This document shows, piece by piece, positions 1 through 5,262 of a DNA stretch of 6,520 nt. The DNA is from Actinomycetes bacterium. GTDB lineage: Bacteria > Actinomycetota > Humimicrobiia > Humimicrobiales > Humimicrobiaceae. The stretch is taken from assembly GCA_030609215.1 (NCBI GenBank), contig JAUWCR010000076.1:1-6520 (forward strand), given 5' to 3'. How positions within the stretch are numbered: position 1 is the first letter of the stretch; every line of letters starts with the position of its first letter. The position numbers and the translations under genes are program-made. Below the pieces are notes generated by a model. That model worked only from the letters and a program-made list of their open reading frames with translations. It was not told where the DNA came from and made no database searches.

Positions 1-422
1 ATACCGAAGATTTGTCATATAATGAAATAAAAAGTAAAGTCATGAACGAATTAAAAAAAGCATTTAGGCCTGAGTTTTTAAACAGATTAGATGAGGTTGT
101 AGTGTTTCACAAGTTAACGAAAAAGCAGATTTATAAAATAATTGATTTGATGATATTAAGAATACGGGAACAGCTTGAACTTCAAGGAATAGCAATAGAA
201 TTAACGGAAAGCTCAAAAGAGTTATTACTGGAGAGAGGTTATGATTCTTCAATGGGAGCCAGGCCCATGAGGAGATGTATTCAAAATTTGATAGAAGATC
301 CTATTTCAGAAAAAATAATTAGCAATGAAATTAAGTCTGGGGAAAAGGTTGAAGTAAGTGCTGATAATAATGAAATGCACTTTAAGATTGGAAAGATTTC
401 GAAAAGTATATTAAAAGTTTAA
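1..422 (+). CDS. clpC: ClpC-type AAA+ ATPase, C-terminal end (5' partial)
   Basis: This is the last ~139 codons of a Clp/Hsp100 unfoldase; the 5' end lies outside the window and the first whole codon starts at base 3. ClpC hexamers use ATP to unfold proteins and feed them to ClpP. Seen here: the end of the second AAA+ module, with the AFRPEFLNRLDE motif (about 60-95) that carries the arginine-finger region. It is followed by the small C-terminal domain, whose sensor-2 motif GYDSSMGARPMRR has GAR at 255-263. The gene stops at TAA 420-422. The nucleotide-binding Walker motifs, N domain and middle domain are not visible. ClpC is preferred over ClpE, ClpA or ClpB because of the motif wording and because disA follows, as in Gram-positive clpC clusters; the N-terminal part would decide. 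No convincing terminator follows in the 61-base gap to disA, so read-through is likely. Confidence 0.88.
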   Translation, partial: TEDLSYNEIKSKVMNELKKAFRPEFLNRLDEVVVFHKLTKKQIYKIIDLMILRIREQLELQGIAIELTESSKELLLERGYDSSMGARPMRRCIQNLIEDPISEKIISNEIKSGEKVEVSADNNEMHFKIGKISKSILKV

Positions 423-483
423 AGATATTATTTATAAATTATAGAAAGTATATTTACTATTTGTTATTTTTTAATTATTTAAA

Positions 484-1587
484 ATGAAAGAGAGAGAAGA
501 AGAATTATTATTAAATAGTTTAAAAAGAATTGCTCCTGGGACTGATCTTCGCATGGGAATAGAATATGTTTTACAGGCTAAAATAGGTGCATTGATTGTA
601 GTTGGCGATAAAGAGGATTCTGATAATATTTTAAAATTAGTGGATGGAGGCTTTTATATTGGATGCAATTTTAGCCCTGCGAAGTTTTATGAATTAGCAA
701 AGATGGATGGTGCACTTATTCTCAACCATGATGCAAGTAGGATTTTATATGCTAATACTCAGTTGTTTCCTGATCCCAAGATCGGCACTAGTGAAACTGG
801 CACCAGGCATAGAACTGCTGAACGTGTAGCAAAGCAAACAAAAACTTTAGTTATATCTATTTCTCAAAAGAGAGATGTTGTAACTATATTTATTGATAGC
901 ATTAAGTATACATTAGATGAGCCTAGAGTAATATTATCCAAGGCAAGTCAGGCCTTACAAACACTAGGCAAATATAAAGAAGGCCTTGATCAGTTAATTG
1001 TTAATTTAACTATAAGAGAATTAGAAGATCTTGTGACATTACATGATGTTGCCAGTGTTCTGCAGAGGTCAAGCATAGTTCAGAAAACAGAAAAAGAAGT
1101 ACGAAAATATATATATGAATTAGGTACAGATGGAAGACTGATTAAGATGCAGATTGAGGAGTTAATGACAAATGTTGCAGACAATAGTATTAAAGTTATA
1201 GAAGATTATATTAATTTTGATGATAATATAAAAGCATCTGAAATTAAAGATAAAATAGATTTACTTGGTGCTGGTACGCTTCTTAACTTGGTTAATACTG
1301 CTAAGATATTAGGTTATAAAGTTGAAGGAGATTTAAAAGAGTTTAGTGTACGGCCAAGGGGGTTACGCATAATATCAGAGGTTAGAAGGCTTCCAGAAAC
1401 AGTTCTTAGGAATATAGTGGGAAAATTTGATAATTTTAGAAATATCCTGGGTGCAGATGTAGAGGAATTATCAGAAGTAGAAGGAATGGGTAAGGCAAGA
1501 GCAAAAAATTTACATGATAAATTGAAAAAATTTTCCGATTATTATTTATATAATGAATCATATAATAAAAAAAGCTGGGTAACTTGA
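484..1587 (+). CDS. disA: DNA integrity scanning protein DisA, diadenylate cyclase
   Basis: DisA joins two ATP molecules into the second messenger c-di-AMP and scans DNA; in known members branched DNA inhibits the cyclase. The 367-residue product matches the usual ~355-370. The N-terminal DAC domain (about residues 1-145) has both catalytic motifs, D75-G76-A77 and T107-R108-H109-R110, so an active cyclase is expected. A helical linker follows (about 150-300). The C-terminal helix-hairpin-helix DNA-binding domain includes the hairpin EVEGMGKARAKNL near 331-343. The last ~15 residues (SDYYLYNESYNKKSWVT) are a loose, basic tail. The gene ends in two stops in a row, TGA TAA. No Shine-Dalgarno site precedes ATG 484: the leader (423-483) is almost purely A/T. 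The usual upstream partner radA is absent. DisA-type DAC architecture and full motifs make the call secure. Confidence 0.96.
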   Translation: MKEREEELLLNSLKRIAPGTDLRMGIEYVLQAKIGALIVVGDKEDSDNILKLVDGGFYIGCNFSPAKFYELAKMDGALILNHDASRILYANTQLFPDPKIGTSETGTRHRTAERVAKQTKTLVISISQKRDVVTIFIDSIKYTLDEPRVILSKASQALQTLGKYKEGLDQLIVNLTIRELEDLVTLHDVASVLQRSSIVQKTEKEVRKYIYELGTDGRLIKMQIEELMTNVADNSIKVIEDYINFDDNIKASEIKDKIDLLGAGTLLNLVNTAKILGYKVEGDLKEFSVRPRGLRIISEVRRLPETVLRNIVGKFDNFRNILGADVEELSEVEGMGKARAKNLHDKLKKFSDYYLYNESYNKKSWVT

Positions 1588-1612
1588 TAAAGTAAGTAAA
1601 AATTCTTATAGT
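1584..1612 (+). promoter_or_regulatory. Candidate sigma-70/sigma-A promoter upstream of ispD
   Basis: TTGATA at 1584-1589 (5 of 6 match to TTGACA) and TATAGT at 1607-1612 (5 of 6 match to TATAAT) are separated by exactly 17 bases, the optimal spacing. The -35 hexamer overlaps the disA stop codon. Transcription would start near 1619, leaving a leader of about 45 bases before ispD. It is the best promoter-like pair I found in the window. It could drive ispD-ispF-gltX apart from clpC-disA. This is inferred from sequence only, and AT-rich DNA gives chance matches. Confidence 0.45.
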
Positions 1613-1662
1613 TTTGAACTTCTTTTAAAAAGTTTGGTAATAATAATCAGCGATGAAAATAT

Positions 1663-2367
1663 ATGAATGTAGCAATAATTACAGCAGCAGGCAAGGGAAC
1701 ACGCCTGAAGAGCAATGTTAGTAAACAGTTTATAAAAATTTACGGCAAGCCAATAATAGCTCATACAATAAATGCTTTTCAGAATTCTTCAAGAATAAGC
1801 GAAATATATATTACAGTTTCCAATAGTTATTTAAATTACTGTAAAAAGGAAATAATTGAAAAATATTCTTTTAGTAAGGTAAAAAATTTAATAATAGGTG
1901 GAAACAGCAGGCAGCAATCAGTATATAATGCATTACTGCAGATAAGTTCATCATGCAAAACAGTATCTATTCATGATGCTGTCAGACCTCTAATTACAGC
2001 TAAAGAAATTAATCTAATAATTAATACATTAAGAAAAGAAAATAAGAATGATCCCAGGGTGAAAGGTGTCATAATGGCAGCACCTGTTTACGAAACCGTG
2101 AAGAAATTAGATGGTATTGATACAATTAATACAACTATACCTAGAAGGAAAGTATGGTTTGCACAGACGCCTCAAACTTTTTTTTATGATATTATATTAA
2201 ATGCTCATAGTAAGGCTGTAGAAGATAATTTTTTAGGCACTGATGATTCCAGTCTTGTTGAAAGAGCAGGGTGGAAAATAAAGATTGTAAAAGGCAGGCA
2301 TGAAAATATAAAGATTACTACACCTACAGATTTATTTCTTGCAGAACTTATAATGGGCAGAAAATGA
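1663..2367 (+). CDS. ispD: 2-C-methyl-D-erythritol 4-phosphate cytidylyltransferase
   Basis: IspD transfers CMP from CTP to 2-C-methyl-D-erythritol 4-phosphate, giving CDP-ME in the cytosolic MEP isoprenoid pathway. The 234-residue protein has the usual family length and one nucleotidyltransferase (Rossmann-like) domain. Visible motifs are the CTP-binding loop AAGKGTR with R14, the catalytic K21 in SKQF, HDAVRP (104-109), AQTPQTF, GTDDSS and the C-terminal NIKIT block with K217, so all key residues are present. ATG 1663 is the only sensible start: an in-frame TGA lies at 1654-1656, just upstream. There is no Shine-Dalgarno site. The gene is separate from ispF, unlike the fused IspDF of some proteobacteria. 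A run of eight T at 2178-2185 lies inside the coding sequence, but the frame is intact. A promoter candidate lies about 50 bases upstream. Confidence 0.96.
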   Translation: MNVAIITAAGKGTRLKSNVSKQFIKIYGKPIIAHTINAFQNSSRISEIYITVSNSYLNYCKKEIIEKYSFSKVKNLIIGGNSRQQSVYNALLQISSSCKTVSIHDAVRPLITAKEINLIINTLRKENKNDPRVKGVIMAAPVYETVKKLDGIDTINTTIPRRKVWFAQTPQTFFYDIILNAHSKAVEDNFLGTDDSSLVERAGWKIKIVKGRHENIKITTPTDLFLAELIMGRK

Positions 2368-2397
2368 TATTTAGAGTTTATATTTGTTATCTTATTT

Positions 2398-2405
2398 AAA
2401 GGGTG
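2398..2405 (+). promoter_or_regulatory. Ribosome binding site for ispF (decides the start)
   Basis: AAAGGGTG ends 3 bases before ATG 2409 (5 bases if the AAAGGG core at 2398-2403 is counted), which fits a Shine-Dalgarno site for that ATG. It overlaps the in-frame GTG at 2403, which could otherwise be taken as the start, and so argues against the GTG. Confidence 0.6.
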
Positions 2406-2408
2406 CTA

Positions 2409-2876
2409 ATGAAAATTGGGATAGGTTATGATGTTCATGTTTTTAAAAAGGGTCGAAAACTTATACTTGGAGGAGTAGAAATAAATTTTGACAAAGGATT
2501 ATCAGGGCATTCTGATGCAGATGTCTTAACTCATTCTATCATGGACGCTATTCTGGGTGCATGTGGACTGGGAGATATAGGCGGTCATTTTTCTGATAGT
2601 GATATGAAATATAAGGACATTTCGAGTCTTTTGTTGCTGGAAGAAGTAAAAAATAAAATGAAAAGTAAGGAATATGAAATAGAGAATATTGATTGTGTAT
2701 TAATTTTAGAAAAACCTAAGATATTTTCGTACATTCCTGAAATGAAGAAGAAACTATCAAAGGTGTTGGAAATAAATACAGATAAGGTTAACATAAAGGC
2801 AACAACTACTGAAGGCTTGGGATTTTGCGGCAGAGAAGAAGGAATTGCAGCCCAAAGTATAGTTTTACTAAAGTGA
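2409..2876 (+). CDS. ispF: 2-C-methyl-D-erythritol 2,4-cyclodiphosphate synthase
   Basis: IspF converts CDP-ME 2-phosphate to 2-C-methyl-D-erythritol 2,4-cyclodiphosphate with release of CMP, the fifth MEP step. From ATG 2409 the product has 155 residues, normal for the family, which forms trimers with active sites between subunits. The metal ligands are all present: D8 and H10 in IGYDVH and H42 in the [10 protein letters not shown] block. The acidic FSDSD motif (61-65) and the nucleotide-binding [15 protein letters not shown] block (131-145) are also conserved. An in-frame GTG at 2403 would add two residues, but the Shine-Dalgarno site and family N-termini favour the ATG. ispF lies 41 bases after ispD and 31 bases before gltX, so co-transcription is likely. 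The FSDSD and FCGREEG wordings differ slightly from the commoner FPDTD and FTGRGEG but keep the acidic and Arg residues. Confidence 0.96.
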   Translation: MKIGIGYDVHVFKKGRKLILGGVEINFDKGLSGHSDADVLTHSIMDAILGACGLGDIGGHFSDSDMKYKDISSLLLLEEVKNKMKSKEYEIENIDCVLILEKPKIFSYIPEMKKKLSKVLEINTDKVNIKATTTEGLGFCGREEGIAAQSIVLLK

Positions 2877-2907
2877 TTTAAAATGTTTAAAAAAATTTAT
2901 TAAAAAA

Positions 2908-4425
2908 ATGGTTTTAGCTGAGAGAGTAAAAAATGAAAAGCAAATAGAGAGGTCACCTCGTTTTAGATTTGCACCTTCTCCTACAGGTGGACTGCATATT
3001 GGAACTGCCAGGACTGCTCTATTTAACTGGCTGGCTGCAAAAAGCATGAATGGAAAATTAATTTTAAGAATAGAAGATACAGATTTAAAAAGGTCTAAAG
3101 AATCATATGAGGAATCAATAATAGGTGATTTAAAATGGTTGGGTATAAGCTGGGATGAATTTTATCGCCAGAGCGATAGACTAAAAATATATCAAAGCTA
3201 TGCAAATAAGCTTCTTAACGAAGGCCAGGCATATATGTGTTTTTGCAGTCCCGAACGTCTGGAGAATTTAAAAAATGAACAATTATCAAAAGGAAATGAT
3301 TCACAGTACGATAGTAAGTGTAGAAAATTAGGTTCAGAGGAAATTGAAAAAAGCTTAAGAGAGGGAAAAAAATTTACAATAAGATTTAAGGTTAAAAAAG
3401 GTGATATAGAATTTAATGATTTGATAAGAGGAAAAATTAAATTTAGCTCAGAGATTATTGGTGATTTTATTATTATTAAATCTGACGGAACACCATCATA
3501 TAATTTTGCAGTAGTTGTTGATGATAGTGATATGATGATCACCCATGTTTTAAGAGGTGAAGATCATATCACAAATACGGCAAGACAGATAATGCTATTT
3601 GAGAGAATTGGGATAAAGATACCATATTTTGCACATATTTCAATGATACTGGGAACTGACAGGGCTAAATTAAGTAAAAGGCATGGTGCAGATACTATTA
3701 CTCAATTCAGGGAATCAGGTTATTTATGTGAAGCAATGGGCAATTATCTTTCCTTGCTTTCATGGTCGCCAAGAGACGGTGAAGAAATTTTTTATTTATC
3801 AGATATTATAAGGAGGTTTCGGCTGGAAGATATATCCAAAAGTCCAGCTATTTTTGATATTGATAAATTAAACTGGATAAATGGGAATCATATCAGAAAA
3901 AAAACAGATTTGGAGTTAATCAATTTATGCATGCCATTTATAATTAAAAAGGATGTTGTGAAAAAGGAAATATTAGAAGAGGAGAGAATAAAAATAAAAA
4001 TACTGAGATGCATTGGCGCATTTAAGGATAAATTAAAAGTTCTTTCTGATTTTCCAGAATATATAAAAGAATTTTTTATTGAAAAAATTAGCAGTTATAA
4101 TGACGATGCAATAGAAATGTTAAAGATGGAAACTTCTGCAAAAGTTTTAAGAATCCTTATAAAGGAAATGCAGTTTAAATTAAAATCTAATAAATTTAAT
4201 AAAAATTATGGTTTAGATGAGAGCGAAGGTAAAGAAATTATTAATACAGTAGGGATGAAACTAAAAAAGGAAAAAATAAAAGGCAGGTTCCTATATATGC
4301 CAATCCGAGCTTCCCTTACCGGTAAGATACATGGACCCGAGCTTCCTAAAATTATTTCTATACTAGGTTTAGAAAATTGCATTAGTCGGTTAAAATATAC
4401 ACTTAATAATATTATAGGTACTTAG
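2908..4425 (+). CDS. gltX: Glutamyl-tRNA synthetase
   Basis: This class I aminoacyl-tRNA synthetase attaches glutamate to tRNA-Glu in the cytosol. Many Gram-positive and deep-branching bacteria lack GlnRS and use a GluRS that also charges tRNA-Gln; the sequence alone does not show whether this one does. The 505-residue product has the signature FAPSPTGGLHIGTAR with the HIGH motif H30-I-G-T33, and KMSKS as K254-LSKR258. LRIEDTD and RGEDHITNTARQ are also conserved. C111-x-C113 with Y134-x3-C138 looks like the structural zinc site. The C-terminal anticodon-binding region (about 330-505) is Lys/Ile-rich but ends in the usual ASLTGKIHGPEL block. The N-terminus has about 16 residues before RFRFAPSPTG, slightly longer than in E. 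coli; no other start codon exists in that stretch. No Shine-Dalgarno site is seen. A six-codon mini-ORF (2883-2903) ends four bases before the start. Confidence 0.96.
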   Translation: MVLAERVKNEKQIERSPRFRFAPSPTGGLHIGTARTALFNWLAAKSMNGKLILRIEDTDLKRSKESYEESIIGDLKWLGISWDEFYRQSDRLKIYQSYANKLLNEGQAYMCFCSPERLENLKNEQLSKGNDSQYDSKCRKLGSEEIEKSLREGKKFTIRFKVKKGDIEFNDLIRGKIKFSSEIIGDFIIIKSDGTPSYNFAVVVDDSDMMITHVLRGEDHITNTARQIMLFERIGIKIPYFAHISMILGTDRAKLSKRHGADTITQFRESGYLCEAMGNYLSLLSWSPRDGEEIFYLSDIIRRFRLEDISKSPAIFDIDKLNWINGNHIRKKTDLELINLCMPFIIKKDVVKKEILEEERIKIKILRCIGAFKDKLKVLSDFPEYIKEFFIEKISSYNDDAIEMLKMETSAKVLRILIKEMQFKLKSNKFNKNYGLDESEGKEIINTVGMKLKKEKIKGRFLYMPIRASLTGKIHGPELPKIISILGLENCISRLKYTLNNIIGT

Positions 4426-4444
4426 TATTGTAGGCATAAGAAAA

Positions 4445-4477
4445 ATATTTAATCAATTTCATAGACTGATTTAATAT
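4445..4477 (+). repeat. Imperfect dyad in the gltX-cysE gap
   Basis: ATATTTAATCA (4445-4455) and TGATTTAATAT (4467-4477) are inverted copies with one central mismatch, around an 11-base loop. It lies 20 bases after the gltX stop in a 129-base AT-rich gap. It has no G+C-rich stem and no following T tract on the + strand, so it is not a convincing terminator. An operator or a weak RNA hairpin is possible, but dyads of this quality arise easily by chance in DNA this AT-rich. Confidence 0.25.
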
Positions 4478-4537
4478 AAAAAAATAAAATATATAAAAGA
4501 AGATAGATATTAAAATTATAAGTTTAAAATTTTTATT

Positions 4538-4548
4538 GGAGAATGTAA
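4538..4548 (+). promoter_or_regulatory. Shine-Dalgarno site and start-stop mini-ORF before cysE
   Basis: GGAG (4538-4541) lies 13 bases before the cysE ATG at 4555, longer than the usual spacing. Between them is ATG TAA (4543-4548), a start codon followed at once by a stop and then a second TAA, in frame with cysE. These stops fix ATG 4555 as the cysE start. The ATG at 4543 is too close to GGAG for ideal initiation, so its use is uncertain. Confidence 0.4.
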
Positions 4549-4554
4549 TAAAAA

Positions 4555-5211
4555 ATGGGTTTAGTGGGGAGTATTAAAGATTTAGTAAAATCAGCAAAGG
4601 AAAGAGATCCGGCTGCAATAAACGCTTTTGAAATACTGGTTACATATTCTGGTGTTCATGCAATTATTAACCATTATATTGCTCATTGGTTATACAGACA
4701 CAAGGTTCCTTTTTTTCCGCGTTTAATATCGCAAGCAAGCAAATTTTTTACAGGAATTGAAATTCACCCAGGTGCAGAAATAGGAAAAGGGATTTTTGTT
4801 GATCATGGGATGGGTGTTGTAATTGGTGAAACAACTATTATTGGAGATGGCGTAACTCTGTATCAGGGTGTTACCCTGGGTGGAACTGGAAAAGAGAGAG
4901 GTAAAAGGCATCCAACAATTGGAAATAATGTTGTTATATCTGCAGGAGCGAAAGTTTTAGGATCAATAACAGTGGGAGATAATGTAATTATAGGTTCGGG
5001 GGCCGTAGTAATTGAATCTGTACCTGATAACTGTACCGTAGTTGGTGTTCCCGGCAGGGTTGTTAAGGTAAAGGGTGAAAGAGTATTATCAGATGAATTT
5101 CACAGAATGCATTTACCTGATCCAGTAAATGAAGCATTAAGAGCATATGATGATAAAATAAAATTAATAGAGAAAGAGTTAGAAGAGATAAAGAAGAAGA
5201 AAAATAATTAG
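4555..5211 (+). CDS. cysE: Serine O-acetyltransferase
   Basis: CysE transfers acetyl from acetyl-CoA to L-serine. The O-acetylserine is then turned into cysteine by O-acetylserine sulfhydrylase (CysK, not in this window). The 218-residue protein is the short type common in Gram-positive bacteria; the E. coli enzyme is longer at its N-terminus. The N-terminal helical part (1-65) has ERDPAA and the HAIINHYIAHWLY helix. The left-handed beta-helix of hexapeptide repeats follows (about 66-172). It carries E69 and H84 of GIEIHP and VDHGMG, the catalytic pair, with E where E. coli has D. The CoA/serine site LGGTGKERGKRHPTIG lies at about 108-123, then VVGVPGRVVK. A charged helix, possibly a short coiled coil (about 192-218), ends the protein. 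cysE lies next to cysS, pairing cysteine supply with its charging. In B. subtilis this pair is under a Cys T-box, but no T-box is seen here. Confidence 0.96.
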   Translation: MGLVGSIKDLVKSAKERDPAAINAFEILVTYSGVHAIINHYIAHWLYRHKVPFFPRLISQASKFFTGIEIHPGAEIGKGIFVDHGMGVVIGETTIIGDGVTLYQGVTLGGTGKERGKRHPTIGNNVVISAGAKVLGSITVGDNVIIGSGAVVIESVPDNCTVVGVPGRVVKVKGERVLSDEFHRMHLPDPVNEALRAYDDKIKLIEKELEEIKKKKNN

Positions 5212-5233
5212 AATGCAATAGAGTCTAATAATT
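5203..5233 (+). repeat. Imperfect dyad at the end of cysE
   Basis: AATAATTAGA (5203-5212) and TCTAATAATT (5224-5233) are inverted copies with one mismatch and an 11-base loop. The left arm contains the cysE stop codon. The layout resembles the dyad in the gltX-cysE gap, but the arm sequences differ. No T tract follows and the cysS ribosome binding site begins 16 bases later, so it is unlikely to be a terminator. It could be chance or a weak hairpin between the two cistrons. Confidence 0.2.
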
Positions 5234-5249
5234 GAATATAGGTAATGGT

Positions 5250-5256
5250 AAAGGAG
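5250..5256 (+). promoter_or_regulatory. Strong ribosome binding site for cysS
   Basis: AAAGGAG, the best Shine-Dalgarno match in the window, ends 6 bases before TTG 5263. The spacing is right, and this fixes the TTG as the cysS start. It may offset the weak start codon. Confidence 0.8.
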
Positions 5257-5262
5257 TAGATT

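Noticed and set aside
418..445. TTTAAA-16-TATAGA as a disA promoter
   Set aside because: Each hexamer matches only 4 of 6 positions, which is expected by chance in this AT-rich gap.
446..471. AGTA/TACT hairpin followed by a T-rich stretch as a clpC terminator
   Set aside because: The stem has only four base pairs and is very weak; the T-rich stretch fits the general base composition.
1617..1634. AACTT...AAGTT hairpin as a terminator after disA
   Set aside because: The stem is short and A/T-only, with competing registers and no T tract after it.
1653..1721. 22-codon frame starting at ATG 1653 and overlapping the ispD start
   Set aside because: It has no ribosome binding site, no recognisable protein sequence and runs out of frame through the conserved IspD N-terminus.
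2403..2408. GTG 2403 as the ispF start, two codons upstream
   Set aside because: The GTG overlaps the AAAGGGTG ribosome binding site, and family N-termini match ATG 2409 ([10 protein letters not shown]).
2488..2493. Consensus TTGACA inside ispF
   Set aside because: No TATAAT-like hexamer lies 16-18 bases downstream, and it is within a conserved coding sequence.
4878..4889. GGGTGGAACTGG resembles the T-box core motif
   Set aside because: It lies inside cysE and encodes the conserved LGGTGK block of serine acetyltransferase; it has no leader context or terminator.
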